Of a DNA stretch of 64,000 nucleotides, positions 25,757-34,162 are shown piece after piece (within the stretch, counting starts at the first letter, position 1; every line of letters starts with the position of its first letter). The stretch lies in NCBI RefSeq assembly GCF_023715105.1, contig NZ_JAMBNO010000007.1:141587-205586 (forward strand). Direction: 5' to 3'. A program made the position numbers and the translations under genes. This DNA comes from Hydrogenophaga intermedia (lineage in GTDB: Bacteria > Pseudomonadota > Gammaproteobacteria > Burkholderiales > Burkholderiaceae_C). The notes below the pieces were generated by a model that saw only the letters and a list, made by a program, of their open reading frames with translations, was not told the origin of the DNA and ran no database searches.

Positions 25757-26245
25757 TCAGGGCAGGCGCTGCAGCAGCCCGCCCAGTGCGTGCACCACGC
25801 TGGCGCGGCGCACCGCTGCGCGGTCGCCATTGAAGCGCTGGCGTTCGGTGAAGATCCCGGCCGGCGTGCACCAGCCGAACCAGACCGTGCCCACCGGCTT
25901 GTCGGGCGTGCCGCCCGTGGGCCCGGCCACACCCGTCACGGCCACCGCGCAGCGCGCGCCCGAGCGCTCCACCGCGCCCACGGCCATGGCGCGCGCCACC
26001 GGCTCGCTCACCGCCCCATGGTCGTCGATGAGCGCGGCGTCCACGCCCAGCAACTCCGTCTTGGCGCGGTTGGAATAGGTCACGAAGCCGCGCTCGAACC
26101 AGTCGCTCGAGCCGCTGAGTTCGGTGCAGGCGCCCGCGATGAGGCCACCGGTGCAGCTCTCGGCGCTGGCCATCATCCAGCCCCGCTCGCGCAGGCGTTG
26201 CGCCAGTTGGCCGATCAGCGCGAGCAGTGCAGGGTCCATCGTCAT
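25757..26245 (-). CDS. pncC: nicotinamide-nucleotide amidohydrolase (CinA C-terminal domain)
   Basis: A 162-residue CinA-type amidase that converts NMN to nicotinate mononucleotide in pyridine nucleotide salvage. Signature ASAESCTGGLIAGACTELSGSS (catalytic Ser within ESCTGG near residue 31), FERGFVTYSNRAK, and VTGVAGPTGGTPDKPVGTVWFG are all present. It is a stand-alone C-terminal domain, the usual proteobacterial form. It starts 7 bases after pgpA on the minus strand, in the common thiL-pgpA-pncC order. An ATG two codons later is an alternative start. Confidence 0.94.
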   Translation of the reverse strand: MTMDPALLALIGQLAQRLRERGWMMASAESCTGGLIAGACTELSGSSDWFERGFVTYSNRAKTELLGVDAALIDDHGAVSEPVARAMAVGAVERSGARCAVAVTGVAGPTGGTPDKPVGTVWFGWCTPAGIFTERQRFNGDRAAVRRASVVHALGGLLQRLP

Positions 26246-26252
26246 CGATGCC

Positions 26253-26759
26253 TCAGAAACGCCAGAGCGCGATCACCAGCAAGGTGCACAGCGCGGCGGC
26301 GAAGTCGTCGAGCAGGATGCCGAAGCCGCCGCGTGGGCCGAAGCCCTTGAACGTGCGGTCGGCCCAGGCCATGGGGCCCAGCTTGACCGCATCGAACAGG
26401 CGGAACAGCGCGAATGCAGCGAGTTGGCCCCAGAAGCCGCTCGGCGCAATGAGCCAGAGCACGAGCCAAAACGCGACCACCTCGTCCCACACGATGTGGC
26501 CCGAATCGGCCACCCCCAGGTGCTGCGCGGTGACGGTGCAGGCCCACCAGCCCACCAGCGTGGCGCTGGCGATCAGCAGGCCCCAGGCCTCGTGCGGCAA
26601 CAGCGGCTGCAGCACCAGCCAGGCCACCCAGGCCCACAGCGTGCCCGCGGTGCCGGGCGCCACACTGGAAAGACCGGCGCCCGCGCCCAGCGCGATGAAA
26701 TGCGCCGGGTGCGCGAACAGGAATCGCCAGTTGGGGGAGACAAGCGGGGCGGAAGCCAT
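26253..26759 (-). CDS. pgpA: phosphatidylglycerophosphatase A
   Basis: A 168-residue inner-membrane phosphatase making phosphatidylglycerol from its phosphate. Family motifs visible: GAGLSSVAPGTAGTLWA near residue 27, DSGHIVWDEVVAFW (usual DPxxIVxDE), FRLFDAVKLGPMAWADR, and GGFGILLDDFAA. Four hydrophobic segments. Start ATG at 26759 rather than longer in-frame options that run into the divergent gene. In most proteobacteria thiL lies directly upstream; here an oppositely oriented membrane gene separates them. Confidence 0.94.
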   Translation of the reverse strand: MASAPLVSPNWRFLFAHPAHFIALGAGAGLSSVAPGTAGTLWAWVAWLVLQPLLPHEAWGLLIASATLVGWWACTVTAQHLGVADSGHIVWDEVVAFWLVLWLIAPSGFWGQLAAFALFRLFDAVKLGPMAWADRTFKGFGPRGGFGILLDDFAAALCTLLVIALWRF

Positions 26760-26820
26760 TGCCGGATCATAGGGGGCGCTCGATACTGCCGGGGGCCTGT
26801 GCCCAGGCAGGGAGTTCACC

Positions 26821-28386
26821 ATGAACACCGGAGCCATCCTCACCGCGCTGATGCTCGGCGTGCTGCTGTCGGCGGTGGCATCGTGGGGGGTGGCCACGCG
26901 CTACCGGCGTCGCATGCTGGCGCTGATGCGCTCCTCGCCCGCCCCGCGCATCGACGCCGCGGACGGGCCGCTGCCCGCGCCGTCGCGGGCCACGCGCCGT
27001 ACGGTGCTGCCCGATGCCGCAGCGCTGCGTGCGGCCGAAGGCCGGCAGTTGGTGGTGCTGGCCGCGGTGGGCCTGCTCATCGGCCTGAGCCACAGCATGC
27101 TGGCGCTGTTGTTCCTCTACGGCGAAGGCCTGCTCTCGCCCGGCCGCGCCGTCACCCTGGGTCTGGTCTATGCGTGGCCGCTGGTGCTCACCTGGGGGTT
27201 GGCGCGCCGCTGGTCCTGGGCACGCACCTGGGTGGCGGTGGGCGTGTACCTGCTGCTCATGCTGTTGTTGGTGCAGTGGCGTTCCATCGAACCGCGGCCG
27301 CTGGCCAGCACCGCCGGCTGGCTGGCCGGGCTGGTGCTGATCCCGACCGCGGTCACGCTGCTCATCGGCGCCAGCCCGCGCATCCGCGCCATCGCGCCGT
27401 ACCTGCTGCCGCTGGGCCTGCTGCTGGCGGCTGGCACCATCGGCATCCAGCTCTGGCAGCTCGACGGTGTGAAGGATCCACCCGCGTGGGTGATCGCGCT
27501 GGTGCAGATGCTGGGCGTGTGGCCGGCGCTGCTGGTGATCGCGCTGCTGCCCTGGGTCGCGCTGGCCTGGCCGGCGTGGTGGCTGGCGCGTGCGCTGGCG
27601 CAGGCTTACCGCCGCAAGCGTTTTTCGGACCTGGGTTATCTGGTGGCCGCGTACTGGGCGGTGGTGCTCGCGGCCAGTGCGCTGCCCTCGCTGCAGGGCG
27701 TGGGCTGGATCGGGCTGGTGACCTTGTTGCCCTGGTTGTGGCTGCCGCTGGCGCAATGGGCACTGCGCGGCTGGCTCGCGCCACGCGTGCCACCGCCCAC
27801 CCTGCTGGTGCTGCGCGTGTTCCAGCAGGACGCGGCCGTGCAGACCCTGTTCGACCGGGTGATCGAACGCTGGCGCCTCCTTGGCAACACCTTGCTCATC
27901 GCCGGCACCGACCTGCTCAGCCGCACGATCGACCCCGATGACGTGTTCACCTTCCTCGACGGGCGTCTCCACGAGCGTTTCGTCGCCGGCGACGCCGACC
28001 TGGCCGGGCGCGCACGCGCCTTCGATCTCGACCCCGACCCCGACGGCCGCTACCGCGTCAACGAGTGCTACTGCCACGACAACACCTGGCAGGCGGCGCT
28101 GGCCGTGCTGGTGCAACGCGCGGACACCGTGCTGATGGATCTGCGCGGCTTCCAGGCCCGCAACGCCGGCTGCCGCCACGAGCTCGGCGTGCTTGCGCGC
28201 GCCGCGCACCTGCAGCGCGTGGTGGTGCTGGTGGACGAGCGGACCGACCGCGCCACCGCCGAGGCCGACGCCGCCGAGGCCCCCGCGGGGCGCTTCTTGT
28301 GGGTGAGCGCGCGACGCCTGGGTGGGCGTCAAGCTGGCGAGGTGCTGCGCGCGTTGGTGGCTGAATCGCCTCAGTCCGCGAAATGA
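26821..28386 (+). CDS. multi-span membrane protein with TIR/deoxyribosyltransferase-like C-terminal domain
   Basis: A 521-residue protein. The N-terminal 320 residues contain one N-terminal span and about eight further hydrophobic segments (starting LVVLAAVGLLIGLSHSMLALL near 76). The C-terminal 195 residues are soluble: PTLLVLRVFQQDAAVQTLFDRV, LIAGTDLLSRTIDPDDVFTFLDGRL, PDPDGRYRVNECYCHDNTW, then DTVLMDLRGF (Asp440) ... N448 ... GCRHELGVL (Glu454). The last block has the D-x-R-x-F ... N ... E-L-G layout of TIR-like and nucleoside 2-deoxyribosyltransferase-like folds, in which the Glu is catalytic. I recognise this as a recurrent but unnamed bacterial membrane family. It sits inverted between thiL and pgpA and overlaps the thiL end by 16 bases. 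Function unknown; a sensor/NAD-hydrolase role is inference. Confidence 0.72.
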   Translation: MNTGAILTALMLGVLLSAVASWGVATRYRRRMLALMRSSPAPRIDAADGPLPAPSRATRRTVLPDAAALRAAEGRQLVVLAAVGLLIGLSHSMLALLFLYGEGLLSPGRAVTLGLVYAWPLVLTWGLARRWSWARTWVAVGVYLLLMLLLVQWRSIEPRPLASTAGWLAGLVLIPTAVTLLIGASPRIRAIAPYLLPLGLLLAAGTIGIQLWQLDGVKDPPAWVIALVQMLGVWPALLVIALLPWVALAWPAWWLARALAQAYRRKRFSDLGYLVAAYWAVVLAASALPSLQGVGWIGLVTLLPWLWLPLAQWALRGWLAPRVPPPTLLVLRVFQQDAAVQTLFDRVIERWRLLGNTLLIAGTDLLSRTIDPDDVFTFLDGRLHERFVAGDADLAGRARAFDLDPDPDGRYRVNECYCHDNTWQAALAVLVQRADTVLMDLRGFQARNAGCRHELGVLARAAHLQRVVVLVDERTDRATAEADAAEAPAGRFLWVSARRLGGRQAGEVLRALVAESPQSAK

Positions 28387-29336
28387 TCAAAGCCACGCAC
28401 TGTCGCGTGGATCGCCTGGCCCTGCGCGTCCCGCACGTGCAAGCCTTGCTCCAAGGTGAGCCGCCCAATGCGTGTGACGGCCACACCCGCCATGCGGCCA
28501 GCGGCCAGCACCGCGTCGTGCGCGGCGGCCTCCGCGGTGAACAGCAGTTCGTAGTCGTCGCCCCCGGCGAGCAGGCAGTCGCGCTGGTGTTCGGGCGCGA
28601 GCCCGCGCAGTGCAGGCGCCACCGGGATGCTGGAGAGATCGATCTCGGCGCCCAGGTGGCTGGCGCGCAGGATGTGGCCAAGGTCGCCGAGCAGGCCGTC
28701 GCTCACGTCCAGCGCGGCGTGCACGCCGGGTGTGGCGGCGAGCGCCTGGCCCAGCGCCAGCCGCGGGGTGGGGCGGTCCATGCGGTCGGCCACGGCGGCC
28801 ACATCGCCCGTGGCCCATGCCTCGCCGCGGCGCAGCGCCAGCGCCAGCCGCGCTTCGCCGGTACAGCCGCTGAGCCAGAGTTCGTCGCCGGCGTGCGCGG
28901 CGTCGCGGCGCAGCGCACGGCCGGGCCGCACCTCCCCGAACACGGTGATGCACAGGTTGAGCGGGCCGCGCGTGGTGTCGCCGCCCACCAGCGGGCAGCC
29001 GTGTGCATCGGCCAGCGCGAACAGGCCGCGTGCGAAGGCAGCGAGCCACGCGTCGTCAGCCACGGGCAGCGCGAGCGCGAGGGTGAAGCCCAGCGGACGC
29101 GCACCCATGGCCGCGAGGTCGGACAGGTTGACCGCAAGCGCCTTGTGGCCCAGCGTTTCGGGCTCGGCGCCGGCGAAGAAATGCCGGCCCTCGACCAGCA
29201 TGTCGGTGCTGATGACGAGCTGGTGCCCGGGCGTCGGTTGCAGCAGCGCGCCGTCGTCGCCGACGCCCAGCACGACCGCGCTGTCGGGCAAGGATGGGCG
29301 CGTGAAATGGCGTGCGATGAGCTCGAACTCACCCAT
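28371..29336 (-). CDS. thiL: thiamine-monophosphate kinase
   Basis: A 321-residue ThiL that phosphorylates thiamine phosphate to thiamine diphosphate. Motifs: MGEFELIARHF start, GVGDDGALL (metal-binding Asp pair near residue 27), VISTDMLVEGRHF, KALAVNLSDLAAMGA, VGGDTTRG, ALDVSDGLLGDL and the C-terminal AGGDDYELLFT. Start chosen at the Met of MGEF (29336); a Met two codons earlier (29342) is also open. Its start overlaps the end of the upstream recombinase-family gene, so they are probably coupled. Downstream, the canonical pgpA and pncC are displaced by the inverted gene at 26821-28386. Confidence 0.95.
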   Translation of the reverse strand: MGEFELIARHFTRPSLPDSAVVLGVGDDGALLQPTPGHQLVISTDMLVEGRHFFAGAEPETLGHKALAVNLSDLAAMGARPLGFTLALALPVADDAWLAAFARGLFALADAHGCPLVGGDTTRGPLNLCITVFGEVRPGRALRRDAAHAGDELWLSGCTGEARLALALRRGEAWATGDVAAVADRMDRPTPRLALGQALAATPGVHAALDVSDGLLGDLGHILRASHLGAEIDLSSIPVAPALRGLAPEHQRDCLLAGGDDYELLFTAEAAAHDAVLAAGRMAGVAVTRIGRLTLEQGLHVRDAQGQAIHATVRGFDHFAD

Positions 29337-31314
29337 GGCCATCGGGCTGGGCCGCAGCCTCGGGCTGTGCGCGCGGGGGTCGCAGGAAGGACAGCGGTGC
29401 CGCCCGCAGGCGGCGGCGGATGGCCGCGCCGATGAGCTTGCGGTTGACGCTGCTGATGGCCTGCGCCTGCAGCGCCAGGCGGAACGCCAGGTAGAAGCTC
29501 ACCGTGAGGTTGAGCGGGCCGATGAGCAGCACCGCGGCCGCCGCCCACCAGAAGTCGGGCTGGCGCAGCACCTCGGGTCCGAGCGCAAAGGCCGCGGCCG
29601 TGAGTTGCCCGGCCGAAAGCGTGACGTGGCGAACGTCCAGCCCGAGGCCGAAGAACTGCGCGAACACCGGCACCAGGCCAAGCATGAAACCCAGCGAGAT
29701 GTTGGCCGCCAGGCCGGAGATGTTGGTGCGCAGCCAGGTCGCCCAGCGCGCGGCGCGCCCGCGCCCCAGGGTGTTCGTGAAACGCGGGTTGTTCGCGATC
29801 GCCGAGTCCAGCTTGTGCAGCACGAACCAGTTCTCGACCCAGCCCGCGATGATGCTGCTGGCAAACAGCAGCACGCCGGTGAAGGCGGCAAAGAAAAGCG
29901 TCGGCCCGAGCAGGTGCAGCTCGTGCAGCACGTGCATGGCCTTCTCGGGGCCGATCATGGCGCTGCCCCTCGCGAAGTACAGCAGGCTGCTGATGAGCAG
30001 CACCGTGGGCACCACCAAGCCGATGTTGCCGACGATGGCCGCGATCTGCGAACGGAACAGATGCGAGACCTCATCGACGAAACGGCGCACCGCACCGGTG
30101 GCCTTGATGTCCTTGAGCTTGGCCACCATGGCGGGGGCCGTGACGGCGGGCTGCTTGGTGGCCACCGTCCAGCGCAGCAGCATGATGAGCACGAAGCAGC
30201 TGGCGTAGTTGAGGCCGGCCGCGAAGCCGCCCCAGAACGCCGACAAGCCCAGGCCCACCAGCCCGAACTTGATCCAGGTGGTGAAGGCCAGCACGAAGCC
30301 GCCGCCCGCCGCCTTGCCCAGCATGGCGCGGTACTCGGCTGCGTTGCGGGTGATGTAGTGCTCGCCGCTCTCGGCGCTGCGCTCGGCCACCTTGGCCGCG
30401 GTGAGGTGCGAACTGCTCGCGATGAGCGCTCGCACGCTGCGGTTCTCGATACCCACCTGCGCAAGGTCGGCCAGCAGCGCGGCATTGGCGCGGCCCGATT
30501 CGTCGGCCTGCAGGCAGTCCAGCAATTGCTTGATGCGCACGATGCGCTCGCGCAACTGGCGCAGGCGAAACACGATGCCCACCGAGACGCCGTGCTCCTC
30601 CAGGTGGTGGTAGACGGTGTAGGCCGCCTGGCGGCAGGCGTCGAGCTGCTCGCGCAGGCGCTGCGCGGCTTGCGCTGCTTCCTCGCTGCGCGGTCCATGC
30701 ACGCGCACCTCGCGCCGCAGCGCCTCGAAGGTGGTGGGCAGCTCGTGGAAAGGGCGCGCTGCGCGCGCCTCATCGGACATGCGGATGCGGATCTCGGACG
30801 CGAAGCCGGTGGCACTGACCTGGCTCACGCAACAGGTCAACGCGTCCATCAGCGCGTCGCTCCACACCGCACCGGCACGCTCGGGCAGCGAGTTGGCCAG
30901 CCGCTGCAACGTGGTCGAGTCCAGCGCCTTGATCCAGCGCACGTCGAACGGCGTGGGCAGCAGCAGCGTGTAGAGCTCGGCGAGATCGCGCGTCTCGGGA
31001 GTGCCAGGCAGCATCTTGCGCCGCAGCCGGTGGCCGAACTCGCTGAGGAAAGCGGTACGCGGCGCGAAGCCGAAGTCGGCCAGCAGCGGCGACAGATCCA
31101 CCGTGCCGACGAAGGCGCGCAGCCAGCGGTGCCAGCGCTCCTTCAGCGCCGCGTCGGCTTCGATCGCATCCAGGAAGGCGCGCACGCGGGCCACGCTGGC
31201 GGCCACATCCGGCACGTCGCCGCGCACCCAGCTCAGCGCGTCCATCAGCCACAGGTGCCGCTCGGCCAGGGCGGCGTCGGGCGACAGCGTATCGAGCAGG
31301 CGCTGGAGATCCAT
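29329..31314 (-). CDS. membrane protein of the SpecificRecomb family (Pfam PF10136)
   Basis: A 661-residue protein usually labelled 'site-specific recombinase'. The N-terminal half is helical and soluble (about 1-340), including a coiled-coil-like part near 220-270; the C-terminal half has six or so hydrophobic segments (for example AAGGGFVLAFTTWIKFGLVGLGLSAFWGG, then AAIVGNIGLVVPTVLLISSLLYFA). None of the Tyr- or Ser-recombinase catalytic motifs are visible, so the historic name is doubtful. It overlaps thiL and follows apaG by 23 bases on the minus strand. Function best described as unknown. Confidence 0.82.
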   Translation of the reverse strand: MDLQRLLDTLSPDAALAERHLWLMDALSWVRGDVPDVAASVARVRAFLDAIEADAALKERWHRWLRAFVGTVDLSPLLADFGFAPRTAFLSEFGHRLRRKMLPGTPETRDLAELYTLLLPTPFDVRWIKALDSTTLQRLANSLPERAGAVWSDALMDALTCCVSQVSATGFASEIRIRMSDEARAARPFHELPTTFEALRREVRVHGPRSEEAAQAAQRLREQLDACRQAAYTVYHHLEEHGVSVGIVFRLRQLRERIVRIKQLLDCLQADESGRANAALLADLAQVGIENRSVRALIASSSHLTAAKVAERSAESGEHYITRNAAEYRAMLGKAAGGGFVLAFTTWIKFGLVGLGLSAFWGGFAAGLNYASCFVLIMLLRWTVATKQPAVTAPAMVAKLKDIKATGAVRRFVDEVSHLFRSQIAAIVGNIGLVVPTVLLISSLLYFARGSAMIGPEKAMHVLHELHLLGPTLFFAAFTGVLLFASSIIAGWVENWFVLHKLDSAIANNPRFTNTLGRGRAARWATWLRTNISGLAANISLGFMLGLVPVFAQFFGLGLDVRHVTLSAGQLTAAAFALGPEVLRQPDFWWAAAAVLLIGPLNLTVSFYLAFRLALQAQAISSVNRKLIGAAIRRRLRAAPLSFLRPPRAQPEAAAQPDGHG

Positions 31315-31337
31315 GAACCCGTTTCCGGCCGGGTGGC

Positions 31338-31739
31338 TCAGTGCAGCACGCGAACCGGCGCGCCGCCGTTGCCGCTGCTCGCCGCGCGCAGTTCGAACCC
31401 GGGCACCTCGGCTTCGAAGCGCTCACCGTCTTCGGCCACGCAGAAGAAGCTGCCGCGCATGCTGCCCTGGGGTGTGCGCAGCCGCGTGCCGCTGGTGTAC
31501 TGGAAGGATTCGCCCGGGCGCAGCAGCGGCTGGTGACCCACCACGCCCAGGCCCTTGACCTCCTCGGTGTGACCGTGCGCGTCCTCGATGATCCAGTGGC
31601 GCGCGATGAGCTGCGCCGTCACATCGCCAGCGTTGGTGATGGTGATGGTGTACGCGAAGGCGTAGAGGTCCTCCTCGGGGGCGGACTGCTCGCTGAGGTA
31701 CTGCGGCTCGGCCTTGCAGGCGAAGAGGTACTTGGGCAT
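31338..31739 (-). CDS. apaG: ApaG family protein
   Basis: A 133-residue immunoglobulin-like single-domain protein of the ApaG family, linked to cobalt/magnesium resistance and diadenosine tetraphosphate levels in enterobacteria. Visible signature: [28 protein letters not shown], then [22 protein letters not shown] and GSMRGSFF. Length is typical (about 125-135). It is divergent from rpe, a very common Burkholderiales pairing. Confidence 0.95.
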   Translation of the reverse strand: MPKYLFACKAEPQYLSEQSAPEEDLYAFAYTITITNAGDVTAQLIARHWIIEDAHGHTEEVKGLGVVGHQPLLRPGESFQYTSGTRLRTPQGSMRGSFFCVAEDGERFEAEVPGFELRAASSGNGGAPVRVLH

Positions 31740-31806
31740 GGCGGGATGTTACCTGTGGCCTGAGACAATGCGAGGTGATCGCCCAATGGCCACAGGCCTC
31801 GAAGAC

Positions 31807-32484
31807 ATGACCACCTTCCGCATCGCTCCGTCCATCCTTTCGGCCGATTTCGCCCGCCTGGGCGAGGAGGTCCGCCACGTTGTCGCCGCCGGCGCCGACT
31901 GGATCCATTTCGACGTGATGGATAACCATTACGTGCCCAACCTCACCTTCGGGCCCATGGTGTGCCAGGCGCTCAAGCCGCACGCGAAGAAGCCCGACGG
32001 CACGCCGGTGCCGATCGACGTGCACCTGATGGTGCAACCGGTGGATGCGCTCGCGCAGGCCTTCGCCGATGCCGGCGCCGACCTGATCAGCTTTCACCCC
32101 GATGCGAGCACCCACGTGCACCGCAGCGTGCAGGCGATCAAGGCCCGTGGCGTGAAGGCCGGCCTCACCTTCAACCCCGCGGCGCCGCTGGACGTGCTCG
32201 ACTGGCTGATCGACGACATCGACCTGATCCTGATCATGAGCGTCAACCCCGGCTTCGGCGGCCAGGGTTTCATCGACTCGGCGCTGCGCAAGATCGAGCT
32301 GGCCCGAAAGCGCATCGAGGCCAGCGGGCGCGACATCCGCCTGGAAGTCGATGGCGGCATCAAGCCCGACAACATCCGCCGCGTGGCCGACGCGGGGGCC
32401 GACACCTTCGTGGCTGGCAGCGCCATCTTCGGCAAGCCCGACTACAAGGCCGTGATCGACCAGATGCGCGTGGCGCTGAAGTGA
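31807..32484 (+). CDS. rpe: ribulose-phosphate 3-epimerase
   Basis: Interconverts ribulose 5-phosphate and xylulose 5-phosphate. 225-residue TIM barrel: [17 protein letters not shown] at the N-terminus, [17 protein letters not shown] (metal-binding His/Asp), [26 protein letters not shown] and [11 protein letters not shown] with the second catalytic Asp. The ATG at 31807 is chosen because it immediately precedes the conserved strand; an in-frame ATG seven codons earlier exists. Its stop overlaps the gph GTG by 3 bases, so translation is coupled. Confidence 0.97.
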   Translation: MTTFRIAPSILSADFARLGEEVRHVVAAGADWIHFDVMDNHYVPNLTFGPMVCQALKPHAKKPDGTPVPIDVHLMVQPVDALAQAFADAGADLISFHPDASTHVHRSVQAIKARGVKAGLTFNPAAPLDVLDWLIDDIDLILIMSVNPGFGGQGFIDSALRKIELARKRIEASGRDIRLEVDGGIKPDNIRRVADAGADTFVAGSAIFGKPDYKAVIDQMRVALK

Positions 32485-33152
32485 TCGCAAACATTCAGGC
32501 GGTCATCGTCGACCTCGACGGCACGATGGTCGACACGCTGGGCGATTTCGACGCAGCGCTCAACGCCACCTTGCGTGAACTGCACCGACCTGCGGTGACG
32601 CGCGCCGACATCGAGCGCATGGTGGGCAAGGGTTCGATGCACCTGATCCGCACCGCCTTGCAGCACGGCGGGCTCGACGCCGCGGCAGCCGCTGCCCTGC
32701 TCGACACGGCGTGGGCGCGCTACCAGGCGCACTACCGCGCCATCAATGGTGCACACAGCATGGTCTACCCCGGCGTCGCCAGCGGGCTGGCGGCGTTACG
32801 CGCGCGTGGCCTGACGCTGGCCTGCCTGACCAACAAGCCGCTGGCCTTTGCGCGCGAGCTCCTGCAGGCCAAAGGGCTGGCGGGGCATTTCGCGCATGTT
32901 TTCGGCGGCGACAGCTTCGAGCGGCAGAAGCCCGACCCGTTGCCTCTGCGCAAGACCTGCGAGGCGCTGGGCACCCCCGCGGCAGTTACCTTGATGGTGG
33001 GCGACTCGCAGAACGACGGCCTGGCCGCGCGCGCGGCCGGCTGCCCGGTGGTGCTCGTGACCTACGGCTACAACCACGGCGAGCCGATCGATCGCGCGCC
33101 GCACGACCGCCTGATCGGCTCGCTGGCTGAACTCGACGCGCTCATCGCCTGA
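32481..33152 (+). CDS. gph: phosphoglycolate phosphatase
   Basis: A 223-residue HAD phosphatase removing phosphate from 2-phosphoglycolate. Motif [13 protein letters not shown] (nucleophile Asp in DLDGT, near residue 11), motif [10 protein letters not shown], motif III Lys in RQKPDPLPL, and motif [14 protein letters not shown], with a cap domain between I and II. Starts at GTG 32481, overlapping the rpe stop. It is the standard rpe-gph pair; in many Burkholderiales trpE follows, as here after a short convergent gene. Confidence 0.95.
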   Translation: MIANIQAVIVDLDGTMVDTLGDFDAALNATLRELHRPAVTRADIERMVGKGSMHLIRTALQHGGLDAAAAAALLDTAWARYQAHYRAINGAHSMVYPGVASGLAALRARGLTLACLTNKPLAFARELLQAKGLAGHFAHVFGGDSFERQKPDPLPLRKTCEALGTPAAVTLMVGDSQNDGLAARAAGCPVVLVTYGYNHGEPIDRAPHDRLIGSLAELDALIA

Positions 33153-33173
33153 GCGCGCGGCTGGCCCGGCGCC

Positions 33174-33770
33174 TCAGGGCTGCTTCTTCACGCCCAGCAA
33201 GGCATCCTTCAACTGCCAGTCGGCCGGCTTGGGGCCGAGCCAGATGCGCATCAGCGCGTTGAAGAACTCGGGCTCCTTGAACGGCTCGCCCTCGACCTTG
33301 CCGCGGATGGTGAGCACCGTGCCTGTACCGGGCACCCAGTCGATGTGGAAGGTGTCGCCCTTGTTGAGCTTCTTGTAGTCGGCAAAGATCTGGCTCATGC
33401 GCAGCACGCCCGGGATCAGCTTGGAGAACGCGGCGCGCTCCATGTTGTCTTCCATGCCGCGAGAAAACAGCTTGCCGAGCTCGCCAGCGTCGATGTCGCG
33501 CAGCATGGTGATGGTCATGCGTTTGGGGCCATTGGCGGACAGCACACCATCGGTGGTGGCGGCCTTCGCGGTGAGATAGAGCCCGGCCGTGTAGACCTGG
33601 AACACCGCCTTGTAGCGCACGCCCGCGCCGTTGAGCACCAGCGGGCTGCCCGACAGGGTGATGCGGTCTTCCAGCGGCACGCCGGCCACGTCCACGGTGG
33701 CTGCACGCGCCGGCATGAAGGCAAGAAAAACGCTGGCCAGGGCCAGCGCACGCACGAGCTTCAACTGCAT
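33174..33770 (-). CDS. chalcone isomerase-like exported protein
   Basis: A 198-residue protein with a signal peptide (MQLKLVRALALASVFLAFMPARA) and a chalcone-isomerase-like domain (PF16036-type; VDVAGVPLEDRITLSGSPLVLNGAGVRYKAVFQVYTAGLYL, RMTITMLRDIDAGELGKLFSRGMEDNM, then GDTFHIDWVPGTGTVLTIRGK). Bacterial members are periplasmic, lack flavonoid chemistry and are often linked to respiratory or lipid stress, but function is unknown. It is convergent with gph and divergent from the trp leader. A Leu-rich signal sequence and absence of cysteines favour Sec export as a soluble protein. Confidence 0.86.
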   Translation of the reverse strand: MQLKLVRALALASVFLAFMPARAATVDVAGVPLEDRITLSGSPLVLNGAGVRYKAVFQVYTAGLYLTAKAATTDGVLSANGPKRMTITMLRDIDAGELGKLFSRGMEDNMERAAFSKLIPGVLRMSQIFADYKKLNKGDTFHIDWVPGTGTVLTIRGKVEGEPFKEPEFFNALMRIWLGPKPADWQLKDALLGVKKQP

Positions 33771-33910
33771 GGCTACCTCAAAAAGTGAACGATCGTTCGA
33801 TTTTTCGATTGTCCCAGCCTGACCCGCGGCCGGACAGCGGGTTTCGCACTAGAACGAAAGCTTGGCCGCGTGACCGGATGCACGCCGCATGGCGTTTTCG
33901 ATGCCTTTGC

Positions 33911-33916
33911 TATAGT
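33911..33916 (+). promoter_or_regulatory. -10-like element of the trp leader
   Basis: TATAGT lies 9 bases before the leader-peptide ATG at 33926, placing the likely transcription start only about 0-4 bases before that codon. No convincing -35 is seen. Confidence 0.5.
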
Positions 33917-33925
33917 GCGCGCACC

Positions 33926-34009
33926 ATGTTTCGTCCCTGCACGCTCACCCACGGCCTGCTGCCGCGCCACTTCGGCGGGGGAGCCTGGCCCTGGCGCAAG
34001 CCAGCCTGA
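33926..34009 (+). CDS. trpL: predicted tryptophan-operon leader peptide
   Basis: A 27-residue open frame, MFRPCTLTHGLLPRHFGGG..., ending AWPWRKPA-stop, with Trp codons at 33986-33988 and 33992-33994 close to its end. It lies 154 bases before trpE, as expected of an attenuation leader: a ribosome stalled at the Trp codons when Trp-tRNA is short would change downstream RNA folding. The Trp codons lie in or beside a small hairpin (CTGGC 33991-33995 / GCCAG 34000-34004, tetraloop GCAA), and a stronger hairpin follows at 34075-34096. No Shine-Dalgarno is present, and the TATAGT at 33911 suggests a leaderless mRNA. Confidence 0.62.
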   Translation: MFRPCTLTHGLLPRHFGGGAWPWRKPA

Positions 34010-34074
34010 ACGTGCAACTCCCCCTTGCGGGCCACGGCTGAACCCTGCGTTCGGCCCCACGCCCGCCCAGAGCC

Positions 34075-34096
34075 GCCGGCAACCCGCCTTGCCGGC
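34075..34096 (+). promoter_or_regulatory. hairpin in the trp leader (candidate attenuator stem)
   Basis: GCCGGCAA (34075-34082) and TTGCCGGC (34089-34096) form a perfect 8-bp stem with a 6-base loop. It lies between the leader peptide and trpE. There is no U-run after it, so it is not a textbook terminator; it could act in a Rho- or pausing-based switch. The remainder of the 392-base gap 33771-34162 holds only the leader and its promoter. Confidence 0.45.
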
Positions 34097-34162
34097 CCGA
34101 CAGGAACCCCGGCCGCGTCACCCCACCCCGAACCGCCGCGGCCCCGGACGGATGGACAGAAC

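Noticed and set aside
26821..28386. Transposon insertion as the cause of the thiL-pgpA split
   Set aside because: No terminal inverted repeats, target duplication or transposase are seen; GC content matches the chromosome, so an old rearrangement is more likely.
28627..31536. A 969-codon plus-strand frame across thiL and the membrane recombinase-family gene
   Set aside because: Runs antisense to two coherent genes with known motifs; composition is Ser/Arg/Ala-rich noise.
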